Shown: piece after piece, positions 38,596 through 47,019 of the stretch | Layout: each line of letters begins with the position of its first letter | Position numbering within the stretch: position 1 is the stretch's first letter | NCBI GenBank assembly: GCA_015232315.1 | Contig: JADFZZ010000023.1 | Location: 21,935-85,934, forward strand | Length of the DNA: 64,000 nt | Source: SAR324 cluster bacterium | GTDB taxonomy: Bacteria; SAR324; NAC60-12 | Direction of reading: 5' to 3' | Position numbers and translations under genes: made by a program | The notes under the pieces: model-generated | The model's database searches: none | What the model was told of the DNA's origin: nothing | Seen by the model: only the letters and a program-made list of their open reading frames with translations

Positions 38596-38901
38596 ATGAC
38601 TACGACACCAAAAACGGAGCAGAAAGTTCTCTGCAAATCTCCGTCAGCAACGAAAGGAACACGGATTGAAAAATGGAAATATGAGGCTGTCAAAAAAGCG
38701 ATTCTGCAGGTTGTACCCAAAGGTGGGGAAGGAATCTTGTTCAAAGATCTTGCGACACTGGTTGAGACTGGTTTGCCTGAGCGGATCAAAGCCAGCCTGG
38801 GGTCTGTGAGTTGGTACACCACCACCGTGAAACTGGACCTGGAAGCCAGAGGTGAAATTAAAAGAGTGCCTGACTCCAAACCCCAACGACTGGTGAAATA
38901 G
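38596..38901 (+). CDS. Small winged-helix-like protein
   Basis: The 101-residue protein is basic, with a pattern typical of a small winged-helix domain: KYEAVKKAILQVVP, then TGLPERIKASLGSVSWYTTTVKLDLEARGEIKRVP. It recalls the family I know as DUF6958. The ATG at 38596 follows TAGGAG; the frame is open further upstream through the repeat, but that part is not coding. The stop touches the start of the binding-protein gene, so the two may be co-transcribed. Confidence 0.7.
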   Translation: MTTTPKTEQKVLCKSPSATKGTRIEKWKYEAVKKAILQVVPKGGEGILFKDLATLVETGLPERIKASLGSVSWYTTTVKLDLEARGEIKRVPDSKPQRLVK

Positions 38902-40035
38902 ATGATCCCGTCCTGTTCTCGTGATCCACGTTCCGGTCAAATCATGGTTGTGTCATTGCTGGTGCTGATGATGCTTTTGTCGGGTTGTAAAAAAAAGACA
39001 CCGATCCAGATTGGTTTTGCGGGAACCATGACCGGAAATTTCGCGGATCTTGGCATTGCCGGACGAGATGGCGTAACCCATGCGATTGAACAGGCCAATG
39101 AACAAGGCGGCATTGAGGGCAGACCCCTGCAATTGATTACAAAGGATGATCAGAACCTGCCTGAAGTCGCGATTCAGGTGGATCGGGAATTGATGGAAAA
39201 ACATGTGGTTGCCATTATCGGACATATGACCAGTACCATGTCTCTGGCGGTAATTCCTCTGATCAACGAAAAAAAGATGCTGATGATCAGTCCGACAACC
39301 AGCACCAACTCCCTTTCAGGACTGGATGATTATTTCATTCGCATGACGCCACCCAATAAGAGTGAAACGTTGCGAGTGGCCGAACATGCTATCCAGCGTT
39401 CGTTGAAGAAAGTATTCATTGTCTATGATTTATCCAATCTCAATTATTCAGGAGAGTGGGTTGCCAATTTTAAAAAAGCGTTCACCAGTCAGGGGGGGAA
39501 CATTGAAGGTGAATTGACCTTCAATTCTTCCAAAAATCCTTCATGGAAGGAATTGACACAATCTTTTCCGCAGGTGAAATTTGACGCGTTGCTGATTGTG
39601 GCGGGTGCCATGGATACGGCAATGATTGCTCAACATTTATGGAAAACCGGAAAATCGATTCCCCTTCTGGGGTGCGGATGGGCGAAAACCCTGGAATTGA
39701 TCCAAAACGGTGGAAAAAGTCTTGAAGGCGCAGTGTTTCCAAGAACCTATCAACCTGATTTTTCAAAAGACGCATACCGGAATTTTCATGAATCCTTTAC
39801 CAATCGTTTTGGCAAAGAACCGAATTTTGCGGCTGTTTATGGTTATGAGGCCGCATCGATGCTATTTGCGGCATTGAGGCAGAATTCGGATGTCCGGGAA
39901 CTGCGTCACACAATTCTTAAAGAAAATTTATACAATGGTTTGCAAGGTGATCTGCGCATGGATGCCTATGGAGATCCAAGCCGTTCTCTTAAACTGCTCG
40001 TCATTAAAAATGGTGAGTTTGTGCCACTGGATTGA
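38902..40035 (+). CDS. Branched-chain amino-acid-type substrate-binding lipoprotein
   Basis: The protein has a lipobox (LLSGC near residue 30) and a periplasmic binding fold of the LivJ/Leu-Ile-Val type. Typical stretches are GFAGTMTGNFADLG, AGRDGVTHAIEQANEQGGI, PLQLITKDDQ and VVAIIGHMTS. It lacks any permease or ATPase gene beside it. It is followed after 3 bases by a sensor kinase gene. The likely role is ligand capture for signalling rather than transport, but this is inferred from context. The start at 38902 directly follows the previous stop. Confidence 0.9.
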   Translation: MIPSCSRDPRSGQIMVVSLLVLMMLLSGCKKKTPIQIGFAGTMTGNFADLGIAGRDGVTHAIEQANEQGGIEGRPLQLITKDDQNLPEVAIQVDRELMEKHVVAIIGHMTSTMSLAVIPLINEKKMLMISPTTSTNSLSGLDDYFIRMTPPNKSETLRVAEHAIQRSLKKVFIVYDLSNLNYSGEWVANFKKAFTSQGGNIEGELTFNSSKNPSWKELTQSFPQVKFDALLIVAGAMDTAMIAQHLWKTGKSIPLLGCGWAKTLELIQNGGKSLEGAVFPRTYQPDFSKDAYRNFHESFTNRFGKEPNFAAVYGYEAASMLFAALRQNSDVRELRHTILKENLYNGLQGDLRMDAYGDPSRSLKLLVIKNGEFVPLD

Positions 40036-40038
40036 AAC

Positions 40039-41868
40039 GTGAAATGGATCTCAAGCCTTAAAAACATGCTCATCCTCCAGCTTATCCTGGTTATTCTTGT
40101 TCCTCTGTTGATCTCAAGTTCCATCATTCTGTTTCATTTCACCCGCACGCTTGAGGATGAAATCAACTCACAGCATCTCCTGCTTTCTCAAACACTGACT
40201 CATGAAATCCTGAATTTTCTCTATAGTCCCCAACGCACTTTGCAGGATGTTGTCACGGTGATGGAGCATGATCTGGTTTCAATTTCCAAAAGATCTGATT
40301 ATCTGGAAAACATTCTGAAAAATCACACTTATTTTGAACGGCTTGAGGTGATTGATAGTCAGGGGACAATGCGTTATACGGCCCCGTTGAATCCTGATCT
40401 GACAGGGAACGATATGTCGTTGATGCCGTTTTTTGTTCAAGCCCTGAAAAATAACGGAATCTATTGGTCAGACACGTTTATGTCACCAAAGATACACTAT
40501 CCTGTTGTGACTCTCAGTATTGCTCAGGGGCAATATGTCATTGTCGGCTATCTCAATTTATTCTACTTGCGCGGACTGGTTGAAAAAATTGTCAGCAATA
40601 CGGGCAGTCAGGTGGTAATTGCCGATCAAAACGGGACCATTATTGCCCATCATGATGAAAAAATGATTATGGAACGTGTCAACATAAAACAGCTCAAATT
40701 GCCGGTTAATTCTGATTCGATACATGATCTGCAATTGTTTCAGGGAAATCTGATGGGCATTATTTCCACCGTGAAACCCATGAATTGGCGTATTGCGGTT
40801 TACCAGCATGAAAGTCATATTTTTGCTAAAGTTGAGCATGTCAATGAAATCATCTTGCTGATTGTCGGCACGACCCTGGTGGTTGCTCTTTGTGTGGCCC
40901 TGTTCAGTATGCATTCCGCCCTCCGCCCATTGCTGCATTTTACTGAAAGCACCAAAAAAGTGACGGAGGGGGTTTATGAACCGATCCGGGAAAATTTTCG
41001 CTATTCTGAAATCAGGACATTGCTCGAAAATTTCAATGCGATGATTCAAGCGATCGCAACCCGTGAAGAAGTGTTACGGGATAATGAAATACAGATCAGG
41101 GAACATAACAAATCACTGGCACAGGCAGTAAAAATCAAAACAATGGAAATGGAAACTCTGGCCAAACGACTGGTTCGCAGGGAAAAACTGGCCACAGTGG
41201 GACAAATTACGGGAAATATTGCCCATGAACTGCGAAATCCCCTGAGCTCTCTGAAAAACGCGGTTTATTATATGAAACGACGTCCTGATGTCAAATTGGG
41301 AGATGTCACTCAGTTTCTGGATATCATGGATCATGAAATCAATACGGCCACACATGTGCTGGAAGATTTGCTGGATTTGACCCGGATTAAAGAACTGACC
41401 CTCACACAGATCGATCTGAAAAGTATGGTTTATGACACACTCCGCTATGGCCAACTGAAGGAACGTATTGAACTTCGCTATGAATCAAATCCGGAGGAAT
41501 TTATCATCAGAGTAGATCCTGTACAGATGCGACAGGTCTTTTTGAACCTGTTCACAAACGCGGCGGATGCTTCTATAGAGATGGGGGTTGTTCAGGTCAC
41601 TGCATTGCGGAATGAAGAACTTCAGATGGATGAAATCCGGATTCAGGATTTCGGATCAGGCATTGCGGTCGAACGTCTGGAGGAAATATTCGAACCGCTA
41701 TACACCACCAAGCGTCGGGGAACAGGCCTGGGATTGAGTATTTGTAAACAGATCATTGAAAAACATAATGGGGAACTCACGGTTCAAAGTGAAGTTTCCA
41801 AAGGTACCGTCATGATTATTCGTATTCCTGTCACACAAGCGCCTCCAACACCGTCTCTCCTGTCATGA
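40039..41868 (+). CDS. Sensor histidine kinase with periplasmic double-Cache-like domain
   Basis: A GTG start precedes a first membrane helix (about residues 10-32), a large periplasmic sensor domain of the dCache kind (about 33-265), a second helix (about 270-292) and a HAMP region. The kinase core has the phospho-acceptor His in GNIAHELRNPLSS and the N-box FLNLFTNAADASIEMG. The G-boxes are FGSGIAVE and GTGLGLSICKQII. The acceptor regulator is not in view. It lies 3 bases after a binding-protein lipoprotein, with which it may sense a ligand at the membrane. Confidence 0.93.
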   Translation: MKWISSLKNMLILQLILVILVPLLISSSIILFHFTRTLEDEINSQHLLLSQTLTHEILNFLYSPQRTLQDVVTVMEHDLVSISKRSDYLENILKNHTYFERLEVIDSQGTMRYTAPLNPDLTGNDMSLMPFFVQALKNNGIYWSDTFMSPKIHYPVVTLSIAQGQYVIVGYLNLFYLRGLVEKIVSNTGSQVVIADQNGTIIAHHDEKMIMERVNIKQLKLPVNSDSIHDLQLFQGNLMGIISTVKPMNWRIAVYQHESHIFAKVEHVNEIILLIVGTTLVVALCVALFSMHSALRPLLHFTESTKKVTEGVYEPIRENFRYSEIRTLLENFNAMIQAIATREEVLRDNEIQIREHNKSLAQAVKIKTMEMETLAKRLVRREKLATVGQITGNIAHELRNPLSSLKNAVYYMKRRPDVKLGDVTQFLDIMDHEINTATHVLEDLLDLTRIKELTLTQIDLKSMVYDTLRYGQLKERIELRYESNPEEFIIRVDPVQMRQVFLNLFTNAADASIEMGVVQVTALRNEELQMDEIRIQDFGSGIAVERLEEIFEPLYTTKRRGTGLGLSICKQIIEKHNGELTVQSEVSKGTVMIIRIPVTQAPPTPSLLS

Positions 41869-41878
41869 TGCAAGTGTA

Positions 41879-42289
41879 TTACGCTGTTTGCGGAACCACC
41901 TGGCTGATGACAGATTCTTCCCGTGACATTTTATAACGTTTAATGATGCTGAACGCTTTTTTCAGATCAGGAATGATCAGTTCATGGATCTCTGTGTAAT
42001 GACTGTTTAGAATCCAGTTGATGAACTGAATTTGTTGCTCCGGACTGCGATATCCCAATTGTACCAGATCACGTTTCAGAATCAGGAACTGTCGTGCCAG
42101 CGCGTTTCCGGATTGATGACCCGGGTCAGAAACAACCTTGAGAGGGATTTGTGCTTCCGGGAGTTCCTGAATTTCAGGAATCACAACCACTGCACTGTGG
42201 TTTCGTTGGTCACGAATCAATTCCACAATGACAATCATGCTGGAGAGCAACAATGACATGGCACAAAACGCGAGCAAGATGGTTTCCAT
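41879..42289 (-). CDS. Small membrane-anchored protein
   Basis: A 136-residue protein with one N-terminal membrane helix (METILLAFCAMSLLLSSMIV) and a helical cytoplasmic tail. The start at ATG 42289 follows AAAGGA; a longer reading from 42364 is less likely. It converges on the sensor kinase gene. I recognise no family. Confidence 0.65.
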   Translation of the reverse strand: METILLAFCAMSLLLSSMIVIVELIRDQRNHSAVVVIPEIQELPEAQIPLKVVSDPGHQSGNALARQFLILKRDLVQLGYRSPEQQIQFINWILNSHYTEIHELIIPDLKKAFSIIKRYKMSREESVISQVVPQTA

Positions 42290-42775
42290 GATAGTCCTTT
42301 CATTAAAAATGTTGTCATTCCCTGACAACACATGTCCCTGAAATTCAGATTTGTGCCGATACATTCATTTGTTTCTGTTCACAATCTGAGCGAATGCATG
42401 AAGCAAAGCACAAAACAGACCACTTTTATTTCCGCATTAAAAAATTTCTATTGATTCTGATCCGTCGTGTATCCAACCTCATGAGGGATTCTTCTCTCCG
42501 GTATGCTCCGTATTAAATTCAGCGTGATGGCAAATTTTTCCCGAATTTTTTTGAAACACGGGGTTATTCACCAATCATAATTGTTTCCAAGGCCTGATAA
42601 GACCCAATGTAGGACACCATTCCTCTCCCATGACGTTCTGTCTCAAAATGTAGTGGCATTGAACTTGTATTCCGTTTTCCTTTAGAATCAGGGTTTGTTC
42701 TCTTGTTTATCAAGGATTATCTGTTCTTGAATCATTATTGGTGAAATCAACGTCCTCTTTTGAAAGAAAACGGAT
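42290..42775. other. Gap upstream of the flagellar cluster
   Basis: The 486 bases between the small membrane protein and flgI contain no supported gene. A sigma-54-like element is at 42654-42669; otherwise I see nothing. Confidence 0.5.
42654..42669 (+). promoter_or_regulatory. Possible sigma-54 promoter upstream of flgI
   Basis: TGGCATTGAACTTGTA keeps the GG and the 10-base spacing to the -12 element, but the -12 dinucleotide is GT instead of GC. It lies about 107 bases before flgI. Many proteobacterial rod and ring genes use sigma-54, so it is plausible but not proven. Confidence 0.3.
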
Positions 42776-43894
42776 ATGTGTAAAAAATTGTGTTTGATAC
42801 TGCTGATCACAGGATGCCTCTTTTCAGAAGCCCTGGCTGTGAGAGTGAAGGATATCTCATCCTTGCGAGGAGCCAGGAGCAATCAACTTACAGGTTTCGG
42901 TATTGTGGTCGGACTTGATGGAACCGGAGATTCTCCGGAAAGTCTGCTCTCGCGGAAACCGATTGTGAATGCGTTGGAACGAATGGGCATCAGTCTGAAA
43001 AATGAAGATATTTCAGGAAGAAGCATTGCGGCTGTCTGGTTAACCTCAACGTTACCCGCGTTTGCGAAATCGGGACAGCAACTGGATGTCACCGCATCCA
43101 CAATCGGTGATGCCGGATCCTTGCGTGGGGGCGTGCTGGTCATGGCGCCGTTGAGGGGACCAAACCGTCTGGTTTACGCGGTGGCTCAGGGGCCGATCGT
43201 GGGCATTCCCAAAGGAGTGAGTCGTAATGAAATTGATGTGCAGGATGAAAGTCTGAAAAAAAGTATCGGAGACAGCATGGTGGCCTCTGTCGGCCAGATT
43301 CCAGGTGGCGCACTGGTGGAAAAGGAGATCACTCTGGATCTGAATAGTCGGGCACGTCTGTTTATGAATCTCAATGATCCTGACTTCACCACGTCTTTCC
43401 GGCTCGCCAAGATGATTAATCAGAAACTGGGATTCCGTTCCGCCAAAGCCAAAGATGCTGGAACTGTCGAGATTTCAGTCCCTGACAGCTATCTGGGAAA
43501 CACGGTAGAATTGATTTCATATATTGAAAATCTGGAAATCACGCCTGACAACGTGGCTCAAGTGGTGCTGGATGAACGGACCGGAACTGTGGTGATGGGG
43601 GCGAATGTTAGGATTTCGCCGATAGCCATTTCCCATGGCGGCATGAGCATCCAGGTGAAATTACCGGCACGCGCTCCTGCAGGCCCTATCGCTCCGGGTG
43701 CGGCTGGACCCATACCTGCGCCTGTCGAAGGGGAAACCATTCAATCCAATGTACTGCTGATGAAAGGTGGCGCGGATTTGAAAGAAGTGGTTGACGCGTT
43801 TAATAAAATTGGAGCAAACAGCAAAGACCTGGCGCAAGTGCTGAAAAGCATAAAAACCGCTGGCGCTCTGCATGCTGAACTGATCATTCGTTAA
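42776..43894 (+). CDS. flgI: Flagellar P-ring protein FlgI
   Basis: A signal peptide (about residues 1-21, ending SEALA) directs the protein to the periplasm, where it forms the P-ring in the peptidoglycan layer around the flagellar rod. The start of the mature protein, VRVKDISSLRGARSNQLTGF, and GIVVGLDGTGDS are the family signature, as is the end KTAGALHAELIIR. At 372 residues it is full length. The P-ring itself shows the cell is Gram-negative. It is followed after 15 bases by flgJ. Confidence 0.97.
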   Translation: MCKKLCLILLITGCLFSEALAVRVKDISSLRGARSNQLTGFGIVVGLDGTGDSPESLLSRKPIVNALERMGISLKNEDISGRSIAAVWLTSTLPAFAKSGQQLDVTASTIGDAGSLRGGVLVMAPLRGPNRLVYAVAQGPIVGIPKGVSRNEIDVQDESLKKSIGDSMVASVGQIPGGALVEKEITLDLNSRARLFMNLNDPDFTTSFRLAKMINQKLGFRSAKAKDAGTVEISVPDSYLGNTVELISYIENLEITPDNVAQVVLDERTGTVVMGANVRISPIAISHGGMSIQVKLPARAPAGPIAPGAAGPIPAPVEGETIQSNVLLMKGGADLKEVVDAFNKIGANSKDLAQVLKSIKTAGALHAELIIR

Positions 43895-43909
43895 AACTTA
43901 AGGAATCCG

Positions 43910-44248
43910 ATGAAGCTGAACATGCTCTCTACTTTTAATTCACAACGGATGACCCAGAAAGCGGACCTGTTGAAAAATCAGAAAGTTCGCGACAATTCTC
44001 CAGACCAGCAACTAAAAAAGGTGGCCTCTGACTTTGAAGCGCTGATGGTTCAGCAGATGATGGAGTCCATGCGAGAGTCTGTCGGAGAATCAGAATTGTT
44101 GCCACAAAGTCAGGGTGAAAAAGTATTTCAATCCATGCTGGATGGTGAATACGCGTCCATGGCATCCCAAAAAGGAGAATTGGGACTCAGTCGTATCATT
44201 TATGAACAAATGAGGCCTGTTGTGAAGAAATCCAGGGATGGGATTTAA
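43910..44248 (+). CDS. flgJ: Rod-binding protein FlgJ, N-terminal domain only
   Basis: At 112 residues it covers only the rod-capping domain (LKKVASDFEALMVQQMMESM, then GEKVFQSMLDGEYASMASQKG and LGLSRIIYEQM). The peptidoglycan-hydrolase domain of enterobacterial FlgJ is absent, as in many other proteobacteria, where a separate muramidase serves. AGGA lies just before the ATG. The stop lies inside the sigma-28-like promoter of the next gene. Confidence 0.9.
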   Translation: MKLNMLSTFNSQRMTQKADLLKNQKVRDNSPDQQLKKVASDFEALMVQQMMESMRESVGESELLPQSQGEKVFQSMLDGEYASMASQKGELGLSRIIYEQMRPVVKKSRDGI

Positions 44249-44271
44249 GTTTTTTCCAAATATGCCGATAT
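44245..44271 (+). promoter_or_regulatory. Sigma-28 (FliA) promoter before flgM
   Basis: TTAAGTTT at 44245-44252 and GCCGATAT at 44264-44271 are separated by exactly 11 bases; consensus is TAAAGTTT-N11-GCCGATAA. It lies at the end of flgJ, about 140 bases upstream of flgM, and should drive flgM, flgN, flgK and flgL, and perhaps csrA and fliW. Confidence 0.75.
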
Positions 44272-44410
44272 AATAAACAAGCTTGGAAAAGCATTCCGGC
44301 CTTGATGAACGAGGTTCCTCTTCTGCGGATGAGGAATGATGTACTCTTCATAAAAACAATTGTGTCTTAAGGTCGGGAACCTTTTATCAGGAGTTACTAC
44401 GGAGGTGAAC

Positions 44411-44716
44411 ATGAAAGTAACAGGGCAACAACCGCCTATCGCCAAGGATATCAAAACAGGGCAAACCCAGTCCCGTGATGAACTCTCTCGAAATGGGGGA
44501 CAAGCCTCGCAGGTGAGCGCGGAAAAATCAGTGACAACATCACCCACAGCATTCAATAAAATCAAGGAACTTCTGGTAAATGAACCTGAGGTCAGAGCAG
44601 ATAAGGTTGCGGAGCTGAAAGCTAAAATTAAAAATGGGGAGTACCAGATCAATCACGAACGACTGGCTGGTAAAATGATTCAAGAATCGTTGAATGAACT
44701 CAAATCCCGCGGGTAG
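44411..44716 (+). CDS. flgM: Anti-sigma-28 factor FlgM
   Basis: The 101-residue protein has a disordered polar N-terminal half and a helical C-terminal sigma-binding half (FNKIKELLVNEPEVRADKV, then LKAKIKNGEYQI, LAGKMIQESLNEL), the classical FlgM pattern. FlgM holds FliA inactive until the hook is complete and it is exported. The start at 44411 follows CGGAGGT. The gene lies behind a sigma-28 promoter, which would give feedback on its own regulator, and is followed by flgN. Confidence 0.92.
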   Translation: MKVTGQQPPIAKDIKTGQTQSRDELSRNGGQASQVSAEKSVTTSPTAFNKIKELLVNEPEVRADKVAELKAKIKNGEYQINHERLAGKMIQESLNELKSRG

Positions 44717-44779
44717 TCGAATGGTCCGTTGCCTGTTGGTGTTGTTCTTTTTTAAGGGAATCATGATTCAGGAGGTTTT

Positions 44780-45274
44780 GTGAGTCTGTATCTGACACAG
44801 TTGCTTGAGATTCTTCAAAAAGAAGTGGTTCTGCATCAGGAACTGCTGGGAACACTGCGTGAAGAAGCACAATCACTGGGCCAGGTGTCAGGTGCCGCAC
44901 TGCTGAAATTGCATAGTGCCAAAATCATGTTTTCCAGAAAAATCGCGGGCCTTGAACAGGAACGCCTGATCATCGTTCAAAACATTGCGGAGGAATGGCA
45001 GATGGAGGCCCGACAGCTTTCCCTGAGAACCATTATTTCCATGATTCCTTCAGAAATGGCTCTTCCTCTGCAACATTGTTTTGACCAATTGAAACAACTG
45101 ATTGAAGCGATTCAATCCTGTGCTGATCACAACAGCCGGATTTCAGAAGCTCGTCTGGGATCGGTCGAAAGTTCGCTGAAGTTTTTACAATCAATGAAAA
45201 AACGGCAGCATACTTATTCCGGAGCCGGAATCATTCAGCCTGCGATGCAATCCACGTCGCGTATCTCAGTATAA
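44780..45274 (+). CDS. flgN: Flagellar export chaperone FlgN
   Basis: A 164-residue helical protein in the standard position between flgM and flgK. It has FlgN-type N-terminal helices (YLTQLLEILQKEVVLHQELL) and a C-terminal amphipathic segment. FlgN binds FlgK and FlgL and hands them to the export machine. A GTG start follows GGAGGT. Sequence is weakly conserved in this family; context strengthens the call. Confidence 0.88.
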   Translation: MSLYLTQLLEILQKEVVLHQELLGTLREEAQSLGQVSGAALLKLHSAKIMFSRKIAGLEQERLIIVQNIAEEWQMEARQLSLRTIISMIPSEMALPLQHCFDQLKQLIEAIQSCADHNSRISEARLGSVESSLKFLQSMKKRQHTYSGAGIIQPAMQSTSRISV

Positions 45275-45304
45275 AACTAGTGAACGTTTTGAAACAGAGT
45301 TGAT

Positions 45305-46993
45305 ATGCCTGCATTGAATGCTGCCTTGAACATGGGACACAAAGCGTTGTCTGCACAGCAACGCGCGATCAGTACCACAGGGCACAACATTGCCAACATG
45401 AACACAGACGGGTTTACCCGACAGCGTTCTGAAACTATTTCCGAAAAACCCGCGTCGGATGGCTCAGGCGGTGGTGTTCGTTCAGGTTTTGTCAAGCAGA
45501 TCTATGACAGGTTCGCTCAACAGAAAATCTTGCAGGAAAAACCTAAAAACGGGGTGTATGATTCCCGTGAAAAATTTTTACAGAAAATTGAGGTGGTATT
45601 CAGTGAAATGGAAGGTGCCGGACTCAGGAAAACCCTGAATGATTTCTGGGATTCCTGGAGTTTGCTGGCCAATCAACCAGAATCTGATGCGGCCAGGGCA
45701 AAAGTCAGAGATCGGGGAGATGCGTTGTCCGCCAGATTCAGGATGATGCACAATGAACTCACAACGATCAGGAATGAAGCCAATGGGCGGATTGCGGGCG
45801 TTGTTTCAGAAGTCAACAACCTTGCCAAACAGATCGCTGAATTGAATCATAATATTTCTCGTGCGGAAATGGCGGGTCAAAAGGCAAATGATGCCAGAGA
45901 TGAACGCAACCAACTGCTGGAAGACATGTCTGGACTGGCGGATATCAACTGGTTTGAAGGGGAAGATGGCGCGATTCAGGTACTCATTGGTGACCACTGG
46001 CCGCTGGTGCACAAAGGCACTACCAACCTGCTCAGTACTTCGCAGAATGGTGGCGAAACAGGCATGTTCAGCATTGAGGGGACTGGATCGAATGGTTCCA
46101 AACATGACCTGACCAATTCTTTTCGTTCGGGAGAACTCAAGGAGGTGATGACCATTCGTGATCACACGACCGTGGAATATTTACAACAACTGGATGACAT
46201 GGCCTTTGGTCTGGCACACAGAATCAACCGGTTGCATGCCACAGGGACAGGGTTGAACCATGCCCCGAATGTAGTCAAAAGTTCGTTTGGACTGAATCCT
46301 GACGCACAACAGCAACCGTTGCCGTTTGTCAAGGATGGTATTCTTCAATTACATCTGGTGGGCGGCGACAGAGATGTCCTTGAAACCTATGAAATTGAAG
46401 TTCAGGCCGGGAAAGACTCCATTCAGGATATTGTTCAACGGATCAACGAAACAGTAGGCGATCCTGCTTTGCTGGAAGCCTCACTGGAAAATGACGGATC
46501 CGTCAAGCTTCAGGCCGGAATGGGACGTGGTGTCATTTTTGGCAACGATGAAACCGAATTGACGCTGGTGATGGGCTTCAACAATTTCTTTGAATCGCTT
46601 CAGGGTGCCGCGGATATGAGAATCAGCGACAAAATTCTGAAAGATCCCAACAATATCGCAACCGGTAAAGATCTGGTTCCCGGTGATAATCAGGTGGCCT
46701 TGAAAATCGCAACCATGCAGACTGAACCAACCATGAATGATGACACCATGACTTTTGATGAATTCTACAATGGCATTCTGGCTGATGTAGGACTCCGGAT
46801 CCAGAGAAATCAGACCGATAAGGAACATCAGGATGCGTTGTTGTCCCAGTTTCAGGAAATTCGTGATTCGATCAGTTCCGTCAATCTGGATGAGGAAATA
46901 GCCCAGATGGTGCAGTATCAGAAAGCCTATGAGGCATCGGCCCGGTTCATCACCACGGTCAATGAAATGATGGATACTCTGCTAAGAATGTAA
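45305..46993 (+). CDS. flgK: Hook-filament junction protein FlgK
   Basis: The first 60 residues carry the FlgK terminal helix and motif (ALNMGHKALSAQQRAISTTG, then HNIANMNTDGFTRQR). The extreme C-terminus (IAQMVQYQKAYEASARFITT, then VNEMMDTLLRM) is the complementary coiled coil shared by hook-associated proteins. The 562 residues are in the usual range. It joins the hook to the filament. It lies 30 bases after flgN and 26 before flgL, in the sigma-28 operon. Confidence 0.96.
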   Translation: MPALNAALNMGHKALSAQQRAISTTGHNIANMNTDGFTRQRSETISEKPASDGSGGGVRSGFVKQIYDRFAQQKILQEKPKNGVYDSREKFLQKIEVVFSEMEGAGLRKTLNDFWDSWSLLANQPESDAARAKVRDRGDALSARFRMMHNELTTIRNEANGRIAGVVSEVNNLAKQIAELNHNISRAEMAGQKANDARDERNQLLEDMSGLADINWFEGEDGAIQVLIGDHWPLVHKGTTNLLSTSQNGGETGMFSIEGTGSNGSKHDLTNSFRSGELKEVMTIRDHTTVEYLQQLDDMAFGLAHRINRLHATGTGLNHAPNVVKSSFGLNPDAQQQPLPFVKDGILQLHLVGGDRDVLETYEIEVQAGKDSIQDIVQRINETVGDPALLEASLENDGSVKLQAGMGRGVIFGNDETELTLVMGFNNFFESLQGAADMRISDKILKDPNNIATGKDLVPGDNQVALKIATMQTEPTMNDDTMTFDEFYNGILADVGLRIQRNQTDKEHQDALLSQFQEIRDSISSVNLDEEIAQMVQYQKAYEASARFITTVNEMMDTLLRM

Positions 46994-47019
46994 ATCCCAG
47001 TTCAGGAAGGTGCTAACGC

